Shown: one piece after another, positions 26,449-35,556 of the stretch
How the letters are laid out: each line of letters starts with the position of its first letter
Position numbering within the stretch: the stretch's first letter is position 1
Source of the DNA: Scatophagus argus
Taxonomy: Eukaryota > Chordata > Actinopteri > Scatophagidae
Assembly (NCBI RefSeq): GCF_020382885.2
Contig: NC_058496.1
Location: 5,696,501 to 5,760,500 of the forward strand
Length of the DNA: 64,000 bases
Reading direction: 5' to 3'
Notes under the pieces: generated by a model
Databases searched by the model: none
The model's input: the letters and a program-made list of their open reading frames with translations, nothing else
What the model was told of the DNA's origin: nothing
Translations under genes and position numbers: made by a program

Positions 26449-26465
26449 TGCCGAAACCCGGGATT

Positions 26466-26515
<50 letters not shown>

Positions 26516-26521
26516 TTCGGC
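26449..26521 (-). tRNA. tRNA-Phe (GAA), copy 1
   Basis: A 73-nt gene on the minus strand with a full cloverleaf: acceptor GCCGAAA/TTTCGGC, anticodon loop CTGAAGA (GAA), T-loop TTCAATC and discriminator A. It matches vertebrate tRNA-Phe apart from a compensated anticodon-stem pair (TCAGA/TCTGA) and A57 in the T-loop. No intron. A T run 8-11 nt past its 3' end can stop Pol III. Confidence 0.97.
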
Positions 26522-26943
26522 AGGAAAAGTCACTTTTATGTGCCTATCACTTTCCAGTGTAAAACATAAGTGCGGAAAAAATATCGAAGCATTATTGTTT
26601 TAATTTAAAGCGAAATCGAAAACATGTGGCAGGCGAACCGAAAGTCTTCGCCACACCCAGGAGACTAACTGCTGGGCTTTCTTACGTATTCGCACGAGAG
26701 ACCAACAGCAGAACTTAAATATAGAGAATATCGGACTTAAATCCGCCAGGTGACCATGGGCGTGTCTGAACAACTGTTCACTAACAAGTTTCCAGTATCA
26801 GTTTAAAGGCAGATGATACAGGTTGTTCACAGTCCAGCATTACGGGAAAGGTCATGGCAGGGCGGTGGCGGATCTCGACAACGGGAACCGCTAACTGCCT
26901 TTGCCCTCGTGTGGCATATGTTACCTTAAGGCAAAAACGGACG

Positions 26944-27017
26944 TGGCCCGTACGGGGATCGAACCCGCGACCTTGGCGTTATTAGCACCACGCTCTAACC
27001 AACTGAGCTAACCGGCC
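26944..27017 (-). tRNA. tRNA-Ile (AAU), copy 1
   Basis: A 74-nt minus-strand gene with anticodon loop CTAATAA (AAT), T-loop TTCGATC and discriminator A, identical to vertebrate tRNA-Ile-AAT as remembered. A TTTTT run follows its 3' end. A TGACGTCA element lies 18 nt upstream of its 5' end (27036-27043). Confidence 0.97.
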
Positions 27018-27035
27018 ATAGGAAGACACGGAAAG

Positions 27036-27043
27036 TGACGTCA
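27036..27043 (-). promoter_or_regulatory. CRE-like TGACGTCA upstream of tRNA-Ile copy 1
   Basis: A palindromic TGACGTCA 18 nt from the tRNA 5' end. The same word, or TGACGTAA, occurs at 17-18 nt upstream of Ile copies 2-5 (28595-28602, 31332-31339, 31758-31765, 32557-32564). The constant spacing suggests a shared upstream element. Confidence 0.5.
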
Positions 27044-27499
27044 TCAAAGGTAACCGTAAACTGTGTGCCACAGCTCAGGATGCGGACAGATGTTGCCAGC
27101 CGAACCACTACCATAGGAAGCTCCTCTTGTGACGCCATCAAAACCGCAACCGTGAACTGTGAGGGAAGGGACATTGAGATAGTGAACTGAATAAATAACT
27201 GGGTGTTCACCTCAACAATAAACTGGACTGGACAGACACCTCCACTGCACCATACAGGAAAGGCCAGAGCAGACCTACCCGCTGAGGAGACTCGGGTCCG
27301 GTACTCCAAAAGACCTCTTTTGACTGGTGGCCTGGGCCCTATTCTATGGAGTGTCCTGCTGGGGCAGCAGCATCCCTGGTGCAGACGGGACCGGGTGAAC
27401 CCATAAAGAGCAGCTATCCTCTTTGCTGGTGAACGAGTCTCACTTCATGCATTAGAATCTGATGGCACTTAAGTGACAGGCTGCTTCACCTCAAGAGTA

Positions 27500-27815
27500 T
27501 ATGATGAAACACTATTACATGTCCTTCCTTCCTGCTGCTGTGAGACTGTGCAACCAGCACTGCTCCCGCCAGACACCGTGCAATACACCGCTAACTGAAC
27601 AATAAATCACAGTGCAATAATCCCCCATCTAACATGTGCAACAGAATGAAACTGCAGTACTGTGAATAGTCTTGTAATATGGTAATAAGTATCTAGTGTG
27701 TTTTAGATTTCCTTTTTTAACCTTTGTATATTTCTTTTGAATGATATCTTTGTGCCTGTGCTGCTGTGACAATGTAAATTTGCCCTCCGTGGGACTAATA
27801 AAGGATGAATATGAA
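27500..27815 (+). mobile_element. L2-like LINE 3' end fragment
   Basis: The stretch reads SFLPAAVRLCNQHCS in one frame near 27522-27566, like the C-terminus of CR1/L2-type ORF2 proteins (SFLPxAIRLLNS). An AT-rich 3' UTR follows, ending in GGGACTAATAAAGGATGAAT-like sequence. It separates tRNA modules 1 and 2. Family assignment is by memory only. Confidence 0.5.
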
Positions 27816-27832
27816 TGTGTTTAACGATTGTG

Positions 27833-27847
27833 GCACCAGGGGGCGCC
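27833..27847 (+). promoter_or_regulatory. CTCF-like motif, tRNA module 2
   Basis: GCACCAGGGGGCGCC is close to the CTCF core. It lies 66 nt from tRNA-Phe copy 2, in the same orientation as the motif in module 1. Confidence 0.5.
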
Positions 27848-27913
27848 ATAACTAAGTGTACATAGTTCTCTTAATTGGCAATACGCTGTTCGTGGCGAAA
27901 CAGAAAAAAGTTC

Positions 27914-27930
27914 TGCCGAAACCCGGGATT

Positions 27931-27980
<50 letters not shown>

Positions 27981-27986
27981 TTCGGC
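27914..27986 (-). tRNA. tRNA-Phe (GAA), copy 2
   Basis: Identical over 73 nt to the copy at 26449-26521, with a strong T6 terminator just past its 3' end. Flanks are only partly alike. Confidence 0.97.
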
Positions 27987-28184
27987 TTCAAAAACATATT
28001 TTAAGCGCTTATCGGTTTCCAGAGTAAATTACGTATCTGAAAAAGTAAGTAGTGCTGTGGTTCGCGGCATCTTCAAGAAGAAATCGAACCGGAATTGTTC
28101 TCCACACTTAGGAGACTACCTGCTCGGTCTACACCGGTTTACATTCGCCAGGTGGTCCGGACAACCAGATTGAATGGTAACATT

Positions 28185-28317
28185 GATCCTCAAATATTTT
28201 ATACTCTGCACTTTTCTCCTTTCTTGGTCGGGAATACTGCATGTGCAATGTCTGTAAAAACAAGAATTTCCCTCCAGGGATAAATAAAGGAATTCTGATT
28301 CTGATTCTGATTCTGAA
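28185..28317 (+). mobile_element. L2-like LINE 3' tail inside tRNA module 2
   Basis: The words TTCTTGGTCGGGAATACTGC and GGGATAAATAAAGGAATTC, then an ATTCTG repeat tail, match the element at 51640-51981 closely. Module 1 lacks this block at the equivalent place (about 26755), so it was inserted into module 2 after, or separately from, the duplication. Confidence 0.6.
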
Positions 28318-28503
28318 CTGATGGGCGTGTCTGAACAACTGTTCACAAGTTCTCAATATCAATTTAAAGGCAGTTGTTATAGGTTGTTTACAGTGCAGCT
28401 TTATTGCAGAGGGTACAGCAGAGCGGTGCTCATTAGTGCTCATGGATCTTGCAGGGGAACCGCTAACTGTCATTGGCATGTGACTTTACAGCAAAAAGGG
28501 ACG

Positions 28504-28577
28504 TGGCCCGTACGGGGATCGAACCCGCGACCTTGGCGTTATTAGCACCACGCTCTAACCAACTGAGCTAACCGGCC
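28504..28577 (-). tRNA. tRNA-Ile (AAU), copy 2
   Basis: Identical over 74 nt to copy 1. TGACGTCA lies 17 nt upstream (28595-28602). The spacer between Phe copy 2 and this gene resembles that of module 1 (shared words near 26760-26940 and 28320-28500). Confidence 0.97.
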
Positions 28578-28796
28578 ACAGGAAACGAGCAACGTGACGT
28601 CATCAAATGTGAAACCGCAAACTGCGGCACTTCTAGAATGAACAACCATAATTATTCTTGATTGTGCAGAAGTAAGAAAGTCATCAAACTAAACCTAAAT
28701 AAATCCCTTTGCAAACTATAGAGGCAAGTCAAGGCAGTTTGGTGAAAAAAAGTAAGCAAATAGTTCACTTTCACTAAAACATCACCCAATCTACTT

Positions 28797-28806
28797 GCGT
28801 GTATGT

Positions 28807-28870
<64 letters not shown>
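28797..28870. repeat. (GT)n microsatellite
   Basis: A long GT repeat with an interrupted left end and a short GA run after it. It lies between tRNA modules. Confidence 0.95.
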
Positions 28871-28873
<3 letters not shown>

Positions 28874-30039
28874 AGCGAGAGAGAGACATGAACGAAAGAA
28901 GCGCTTGTTAAAGCCAGACTGATAACCTGGTGTCTATGATTGGTGCTGATGATGATTCACACCCTGTAACAACCAGACGGTGTCGATAACCACTGAGGGC
29001 GCACAATCAGACTCTCTGCACTGTAATCGTTCGCTCACATTGTCCTCGTCGAGGCAAAAGTTTCATTGATTTGAAGAACTTGAAATTTCGATTTTGATAT
29101 TTGAAAATTACAGAATGGTACTCAAATTAAAAAAAAGATAACTGATAGTATAACTAAATAACTAATACCGATAGCTTGCTGCAATATTCGCGGCTCGTCC
29201 CTCCCCTCCATGCTGACCGGGACCTGAACACGATCCTGTCCGAGCTATCACAACCACAGCGCGTTAAATTACCTGCCCTCCATTTCCACTGTATTTCATC
29301 TCACACAGGTATACATTCGTCTCCTACGTGCATATGTGTTCCTTAGGCAAACATTCATTTTCTTCTTACATACATGCTACGTAAGCCCATATTTCTCTCA
29401 CTTTTTTTGTTTCAGTTTTGTTTGTTTATTCGGAGCGGGCCTGTGGACCCTGCTCGTCAAAGGGCGGGGGTGGGGAGCGGGCTAGGCCGGCGGAGCACGG
29501 ATCGGGCCTGGGAACCGTGAAACTCTTGAATCTTCAGGGCAACAAACAGAGCAGCACAATCTGGCCGGAGTGCGGCACAAACACCTACCCTCCACCAAGC
29601 TGTCTCAAAACAACAGTATTTACCTCACATATAGTGCTCTCCCACAGCATTTTTCCAGCGATGACGCCCAGAAGCGAGCTGGGGAAGGAGCCGCGTCTTG
29701 CACCGGCACAGCACACCTGCAGCGGCCAGACAGTCGGTTTAAATAGCCCGCCTTGAAAAAAGGGTGCGTTTGTTACAGCCACCAGCCAGAAGAGGATCTC
29801 CTGTGGAACTCTAGCTAACAAATTGTCTACCTGAACCAGCTTGCAGGTTGAAAAAGCTTGCAATTTGTACCCCATTTGTGTTTAGCCTATTTAGGCTTTT
29901 TCTAACCATAAGATTATGGGTCGTCTACAACCGCATTAGAAACTGACAGTCTGACCGTGTAACATATAAGTTTAATATAAACACACTGCCTCTCTCGGAA
30001 AACAATGGTATGATGCTTTGGTATGATGCTTCAGTCCAG
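28871..30039. other. Intergenic stretch with a GC-rich block (about 29190-29760)
   Basis: The block is clearly richer in GC and CpG than its surroundings, with G-runs near 29460-29500. It carries two overlapping open frames of 112 aa (29418-29756, plus) and 96 aa (29585-29875, minus). Neither resembles a family I know and codon use gives no support. A pyrimidine run and CAG at about 29403-29415 could be a splice acceptor. This might be a CpG-island promoter or a lineage-specific transcript. Confidence 0.4.
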
Positions 30040-30305
30040 GCTAAAATAACTCTGCAACTATTTGATGGATTGCCGTAAACCTTTGCACAGATGTCGTAAG
30101 TGCCCAGGAAATAAAGCCTAATGACTGTGGTGATCTAGTTACACACTGTGACCCAGGTGTGTTTGTGCTACTTAGCAAATGTTAGCATGCTAACATGGTA
30201 AAGGTGTGCTCATGGCAAACATACTAAACCGCATGCTGTCAGTATTTATGTGAAAGCAAACTGCTGCCTCACAGAACAGCTAGTATGGCTGTAGACTCTT
30301 GGCCT
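30040..30305 (+). repeat. Teleost interspersed repeat, second copy
   Basis: It shares phrases with the repeat at 18175-18896: TTTGATGGATTGCC, CTAATGACTGTGGTGATC, GCAAATGTTAGCATGCTAAC and GGCTGTAGACTCTTGG. It is a degraded copy between tRNA modules. Confidence 0.55.
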
Positions 30306-31199
30306 TCTTTAAGTATTCTTGTGCATTTTTAGAACTTCATTAGATGAAGTTAAAGGTATGAAAATGCTGTAGAGGTTTGACAGAGGGGTGGGCTGAAGGG
30401 CTGTCTTGGTCATGTGAAACAAACATCCCCAGCTGGAACCAGGAAGACTTCAATTACACAATCAGCAAACCACCAGACCTAAAGGATATTCCACACAAAT
30501 ATCAGCAGGAGCAACAGGAGTGTGATGCAAAAAAGCAGAAAAACATTGTAAGTGAGAAGGTTTAAGAGAAACCAGTAATTCAGTCATGAATGAGAGGACT
30601 TTTGTCATGCAATCCTCAAGTAAAGTAAAGTGAAAGTGTTGCATTGTCTTAATTATATTTAAAACAATTTTTAAAAAACTAAATAAAGCTAACATTAAAG
30701 TGTTGCAGCCTCTGACATCACTTGAGGTAATTTATCAGCTGTCCCTCTCCTTTCCTTTATAATACTTGTTTCACATAGGCTACACAGCAGCATCGCAGCA
30801 GACATGATTTCTGTGTTTACTTAATGAGATTCTGAAAACCACATGCCCCTTAAAGTTAGTTCTGTATTACTGAATTTTCCCATGAAAAAAAAAAACTTTT
30901 CAGGATGTCTTACTGGAGGTACATATGATAAGAAGGATCACTAAAAGCATAGTGCCATTGTAAAAATAACATTTAAAAAATGGCATTTATGTGAAAATAC
31001 TAATAAAAGACTAAAACTAAATCATAAACTAAACTAAATCATATTTCATTCCTGCCCTCTCATACACATATATTCTCCTTTCTTATATTTCTCCCTTATT
31101 TACTTTTGTATATTTTAAGTGAAAAGTATCTTTATTTTTAATGCCTGTGCTGATGTGACAATATGAATTAAGGATTATCTTCAGTATGAACTTGTCGTG
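30306..31199. other. AT-rich intergenic DNA
   Basis: No gene or clear repeat recognised. The last 70 bases include a TGATGTGACAATATGAATTAAGGATTAT-like tail resembling the LINE tail at 27760-27815. Confidence 0.5.
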
Positions 31200-31214
31200 C
31201 CACCAGGGAGCGCT
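31200..31214 (+). promoter_or_regulatory. CTCF-like motif near tRNA-Ile copy 3
   Basis: CCACCAGGGAGCGCT is the module motif with one change. Here it lies 26 nt from a tRNA-Ile instead of a tRNA-Phe. This suggests that the Phe gene of this module was lost. Confidence 0.45.
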
Positions 31215-31240
31215 ACAACACAGTAAAAGCAAAGCTGTCA

Positions 31241-31314
31241 TGGCCCGTACGGGGATCGAACCCGCGACCTTGGCGTTATTAGCACCACGCTCTAACCAAC
31301 TGAGCTAACCGGCC
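31241..31314 (-). tRNA. tRNA-Ile (AAU), copy 3
   Basis: Identical over 74 nt to copy 1, with TGACGTCA 17 nt upstream (31332-31339) and a TTTT run downstream. Confidence 0.97.
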
Positions 31315-31665
31315 ACAGGTAATAGTAAACATGACGTCATCAAAGGTGTAACTGAAACCCATCCACCACAGATCAGTACTCAGGGACCAGACAGGTGTTT
31401 CTTGCCTTCCAGCATGCCTCCTGACAGTGATAGCAAAATAAAAAAGGCCTGCGCAACAGATGAGAGTCACTCATTCAAAAACCAGGTGGGTTTAGAAGTT
31501 GACTCAACAGCATGATGCTCTGTCAAAACCCTTGATTTTGCTGAAATTGATAGAGTTCGATTTTATTCTTGGTTATGGTACAGACAGAATGCACATCCTG
31601 TGGCAGCTAACCACGATGAAAACGCAGGGAATTTGTGTTGACCCCCCATGAAGTAAAAGCGGACG

Positions 31666-31739
31666 TGGCCCGTACGGGGATCGAACCCGCGACCTTGGCG
31701 TTATTAGCACCACGCTCTAACCAACTGAGCTAACCGGCC
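31666..31739 (-). tRNA. tRNA-Ile (AAU), copy 4
   Basis: Identical over 74 nt to copy 1. The upstream element is TGACGTAA (31758-31765), one base off the CRE palindrome, at 18 nt. Confidence 0.97.
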
Positions 31740-31940
31740 ATGGCAAAATTAGGTACGTGACGTAATCTCGACTTCAGTTCAGATCTTTTGTAGTTATGGT
31801 GAAGACAAGATATTTCTCCATTATTTAAGACCTAACTGTGTGGAGTTGTCTGTACCGGCTTTAAGAAAGCTGACAGACAGCACTGGGGTTTGTCCTGAAA
31901 TCTGTTTTTGAGTGCCTATTTGTGAATATGAATGATTCTG

Positions 31941-31955
31941 TCACTAAGGGGCGCT
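31941..31955 (+). promoter_or_regulatory. Degenerate CTCF-like motif, Phe copy 3 module
   Basis: CACTAAGGGGCGCTG within the same ATGAATGATTCTG context as the intact motif of module 1. It lies 62 nt from tRNA-Phe copy 3. It is homologous but has lost consensus bases. Confidence 0.35.
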
Positions 31956-32017
31956 GCAACATCATGCAGGTTGTTTGTCTAAAATTTGGTATTTGTATGT
32001 ACGCTGCTCGATACAGC

Positions 32018-32034
32018 TGCCGAAACCCGGGATT

Positions 32035-32084
<50 letters not shown>

Positions 32085-32090
32085 TTCGGC
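32018..32090 (-). tRNA. tRNA-Phe (GAA), copy 3
   Basis: Identical over 73 nt to the other two tRNA-Phe genes. It pairs with tRNA-Ile copy 5, which lies 375 nt to the right. Confidence 0.97.
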
Positions 32091-32465
32091 ACAAAGGCCT
32101 ACAACAAAAAATCTTCAAACCTAAATTGAAAACATGTGATCAGAGCAGGTGAACTGTGATCGTTTGCTACTCCCAGTCCAGGAGCCTGCCTGATCCTTTG
32201 GACACCTTTTGGCTTTTGACCATAACTGGCTTAATATTGGACTCACATTCACCAGAAGAACGACTGCAAATAAATAGCAACGTTGCTCCGCAATTAGAGG
32301 ACGTGTGTAAGTAAGGTACCAATTTTCCTGTACCCTCAAGTTATTATTGCAGATGTCACAGCAAATGGGCTGTGGAAATGAAGTAAACGTCATGGAAATT
32401 TCAGCGCAACTGTAAACTTTCATGGACAGTGTGTAGCACATGTCACCGTACCGCAAAACGATGTG

Positions 32466-32539
32466 TGGCCCGTACGGGGATCGAACCCGCGACCTTGGCG
32501 TTATTAGCACCACGCTCTAACCAACTGAGCTAACCGGCC
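32466..32539 (-). tRNA. tRNA-Ile (AAU), copy 5
   Basis: Identical over 74 nt to copy 1, with TGACGTCA 17 nt upstream (32557-32564). It is transcribed away from the first Gig2-like gene. The ISRE-like element of that gene lies only 34 nt beyond its 5' end. Confidence 0.97.
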
Positions 32540-32572
32540 TCAGGTGTCGGAAGCCATGACGTCATCACAACT

Positions 32573-32640
32573 GCAAGCGAAACTTACTGAACAGAAAGTA
32601 GAAGCTTCCGGACTGACAGGGTGATAGCTCCTCTGTGACT
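32573..32640 (+). promoter_or_regulatory. ISRE-like promoter and noncoding exon 1 of Gig2-like gene 1
   Basis: GCAAGCGAAACT (32573-32584) differs by one base from the interferon-stimulated response element GAAANNGAAACT. It is followed by TACTGA, as in the second gene. A donor (GTAAGT at 32641) ends a probable short noncoding exon, and the matching acceptor is the CAG ending at 33234. The transcription start between the two is inferred. Confidence 0.5.
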
Positions 32641-33288
32641 GTAAGTTTTGATATTTTGCTATAAAAAGGGAATTGTATTTTACCATATTTATTTATTTGC
32701 CATAAGAACTTCAATAATAACAATATAACCAACAAAGTAGGAGTCTTAAAGCATGATAATGTTGAATGGAAGTGCTTAGGCTAACACAGACTGATCGTGT
32801 GTTTTATGTAAAGCGTTTTATTTGATTTATTATACAGGTAATTGTCAAGGTCAGTTGTTCACAAACTGTGGGTAGAGCCTTCCTGCAGGAAGTCGTGTGA
32901 AAGATGTGACGGACATTCCTGGAAAACATTCCTGTGTGTGTGTGTGTGTATTTATCGTACATGGTTGTTCAGTATGTTGTCCTTTTACTGCACACTGTGT
33001 GTGTTTGTTTGGGTGTATGTGTATGGGTGTGTGCGTGTGTGTGTGTAATTATTGTCACTGTCTTACCTACATGTTTAGTTTTTAACTGCACATTGGAGAC
33101 TGGTCAAACGAAATGTCAATTTTCTGTGCTAACCCCTGTTACATAGATTTTTGACAATAAAGTACACAGTGCATATGAAGACAATTATAAATAGGATTTC
33201 TGAAATCTGCCATTTCTGTATTCATTTCTCACAGCTGTAGATCTGAGGTGAAACAACATCGTCTGTCAAGTCACATTCCTAAATCAGG

Positions 33289-33972
33289 ATGTCAGTGCAG
33301 TTCTCTGGCTGGGAGGTGGTCGATGACGGTGCTTCTTTTCCTGGTGTGGAGCTGGGGCCCTCCCAAAAACCCCAAAAACGAGGCGTCTACACCATGTACC
33401 ATGGGACCAGTGTTTCCAGCGCACGGCTCATCATTGCCAACGGTTTTACGCAGTCATCACGCGGCATGCTGGGAAGAGGTGTTTATGTCAGTCGTGATAA
33501 GAAGAAGGCGGCTCATTATCCACTGAATAGTCAGATTACAGACCGTGTGGTCCTTGAGTTACGTGTGCGTCCTGGCCGCGTCAAGCGTATTGACAAGGAC
33601 AACCACCCTATGCAACTCAGCTGGCACACAAATGGCTACGACACTGCATGGGTGCCCCCCAATTGTGGCATGACAGCCGTGCCCAGCGGCCTGGAGGAGG
33701 ACTGTGTGTTTGACCCCAAAAGAGTGCAGGTGGTAGGCATTGCAAAGGCGCCAAACAACACGATACAGAAAGATCTTGAACAACTTCTGTCTAAAACAGC
33801 CAAAAACAAAGGAGGAGGAGGAGGAGGGGGAGGCAATGGTGCTGCAGATGGGTGTTTGCTGTGTAAGAGAAGGACTCAGCAGGGTTCTCCACACATCAAG
33901 CAACAGTGCTGGAAGTGTGGGCAAAACATCTGCATTCTCATGACCAAACATTTCTGTCCAGATAAACCATGA
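33289..33972 (+). CDS. Gig2-like PARP-domain protein 1 with C-terminal Cys cluster
   Basis: A single coding exon of 227 aa. It resembles the fish Gig2 family (grass carp reovirus-induced gene 2), interferon-stimulated proteins related to the PARP catalytic fold. Visible motifs are MYHGT (residues 36-40, the H-G NAD-binding motif), GVYVSRD (64-70, with the conserved Tyr66) and SGLEEDCVFDPKR (133-145). The position matching the catalytic Glu of poly-ARTs seems hydrophobic, so mono-ADP-ribosylation or no activity is likelier. A Gly run (175-182) links to a Cys cluster C189-x2-C-x14-C-x2-C-x4-C-x7-C223, a probable zinc site. The ATG (33289) is the first after the acceptor at 33234. A polyadenylation signal AATAAA is at 34291. 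It is a tandem paralogue of 35557-36252. It could equally be named an uncharacterised PARP-like protein. No signal peptide or membrane segment. Confidence 0.82.
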   Translation: MSVQFSGWEVVDDGASFPGVELGPSQKPQKRGVYTMYHGTSVSSARLIIANGFTQSSRGMLGRGVYVSRDKKKAAHYPLNSQITDRVVLELRVRPGRVKRIDKDNHPMQLSWHTNGYDTAWVPPNCGMTAVPSGLEEDCVFDPKRVQVVGIAKAPNNTIQKDLEQLLSKTAKNKGGGGGGGGNGAADGCLLCKRRTQQGSPHIKQQCWKCGQNICILMTKHFCPDKP

Positions 33973-34361
33973 CCGGCGCTTCAGTGTGATGCTAAGAGGA
34001 TCCCGGTGATCTTGCTTTGTAAACAAGACTCATAGTCTCAGTTTGTCTTCTTAGATAAAGCAACAACTGTAATGGGTGTAACGTGTTTTTATTACTTGCT
34101 GTTGAAAAAGTTTTGGGGTTGGCTGTAAATAAGCTACAAAATTTTATTCATGAATTGAGACCAGTTCGTCATTATCTCACCTGTAATTTGTTATTCCACA
34201 AAGTAAAAAGAAAGTTTACAATGTTAATCTGTTATTTCTATAGCACTGCCTTTGTATTATCCAATCAATAAGCATTGATTGATCACAGACAATAAACCTA
34301 AAGAGAAATTATTCTCTTTCTGTCTTACTGTGGACATCAGCTATTTTGTGTAAAGTAAATT

Positions 34362-34650
34362 TAAAGGTCCAGTGGAATTTAAGATAAAATTGGAGTATAA
34401 TATTCCTAACTGTGTTTTCATTAATTTATATTCACCTGAGAGCAAGAATTGTTGTGTTTTCATTACCTGAGCCTTTTGTATCTGTGGTGGGAGCAGATCC
34501 TCTTCAACATAGTCTGCCATGTTTCTACAAGAGCCCAGAATGGACAAACTAAACACTGGCTCTTATGAAGGCCTTTTTGCGTTTTTTATCTGCCACCATA
34601 GTGATACCAGGGTGATACGAGGGGTGTTCAGTTGGTTGCAATCTGCAATC
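34362..34650 (+). repeat. Teleost interspersed repeat, family B
   Basis: It opens with AAAGGTCCAGTGGAATTTAA and contains CATGTTTCTACAAGAGCCCA and AACACTGGCTCT, phrases of a common fish repeat. A reverse copy lies at 44407-44550. It follows the first Gig2-like gene. The family name is not asserted. Confidence 0.55.
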
Positions 34651-34845
34651 ATAGTTTGATTTATAATTTTAATTGTAAAGGCACACTGCCTGTGTCTAGG
34701 CAGCTATCTCTAAGTAGTATCAATTGGGAAGGGAAAATGTCGTACATTTTTAAAAGATTTGATGTGCCATTTTCATTGACAGCTTCTGCAACTCGTGAAA
34801 ATATCAGTAATATTAATACCGTAAGTTGGACCAAAAACGAATCTG

Positions 34846-34919
34846 TGGCCCGTACGGGGATCGAACCCGCGACCTTGGCGTTATTAGCACCACGCTCTAA
34901 CCAACTGAGCTAACCGGCC
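34846..34919 (-). tRNA. tRNA-Ile (AAU), copy 6
   Basis: Identical over 74 nt to copy 1. Unlike copies 1-5 it has no TGACGTCA upstream. It sits 83 bp from the ISRE of the second Gig2-like gene, in the same relative position and orientation as copy 5 beside the first. Confidence 0.97.
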
Positions 34920-35001
34920 ATGTTTACCTCGCTGAAAAGTTATCTTAATGAATGTACTCGACAATGAAAGTTAACAGGAATGCATTTAAATCTCCTGAAT
35001 A

Positions 35002-35050
35002 GAAAGTGAAACTTACTGAGATTACATAAATTGAGGCTTTCTCGCTGACG
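35002..35050 (+). promoter_or_regulatory. ISRE promoter and noncoding exon 1 of Gig2-like gene 2
   Basis: GAAAGTGAAACT (35002-35013) is a perfect interferon-stimulated response element. It is followed by TACTGA, as in gene 1. A GTAAGG donor at 35051 ends a probable short noncoding exon. The acceptor is the CAG near 35518. The start of transcription must lie within about 35 nt after the element if this reading is right. Confidence 0.6.
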
Positions 35051-35376
35051 GTAAGGTTTCTTCAAAGCTTAATCTTTCAACTAACACATAAGTATATTGT
35101 AGAATCTGGTCTTGGCTTGAGCAAATCGTAAACGCTGTTTTTAAAGGTGATATATAAACGAAGGTATCATACTATTATATACCCAAATCTGTTACCCGCC
35201 AGATGTGTGTCGATCGAGGGTCAACTACATGAAAGCCATTTGACAGGTGATGTTTTAGACCGGCCTGTGTATTTTCTGTTAATAACACAGCTAAAAAAGT
35301 AACCGTGTTGTGTCTAAATTTCGAGGCAACTTCAAATAGCTATTAAAATGAAGTTTGGGGAAAATGTTTAGAATTC

Positions 35377-35392
35377 TATATATATATATATA
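35377..35392. repeat. (TA)n microsatellite
   Basis: Eight TA units in the 5' intron of the second Gig2-like gene. A (TTTC)n run follows at about 35468-35487. Confidence 0.85.
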
Positions 35393-35556
35393 ATCCATCG
35401 ACGAACTGAAGCTACAATCAATTCATTTCTGAAAAATAAATAAAAGAGAAAAAAGACCGTCCGGGGTCTTTCTTTCTTTCTTTCTTTTCTACCCGTAACA
35501 ATTTTTGTATTCCCACAGAGTTGCTGGTTTGAACAGCTTGGCCCTGTTAAAGCAGG

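Noticed and set aside
29418-29875. Overlapping 112-aa (plus) and 96-aa (minus) open frames
   Set aside because: No family resemblance, no conserved domain and no splice context that extends them. High GC content alone makes such frames likely. Kept only as a GC-rich block.
26944-32539. CRISPR-like reading of the repeated tRNA units
   Set aside because: The identical 73-74 nt repeats are complete tRNA cloverleaves in a vertebrate genome, and spacers are 350 bp or more and unequal.
33559-34026. 155-codon minus-strand open frame opposite Gig2-like gene 1
   Set aside because: It mirrors the coding strand of a gene with clear PARP-like motifs, and the protein is low in recognisable structure.
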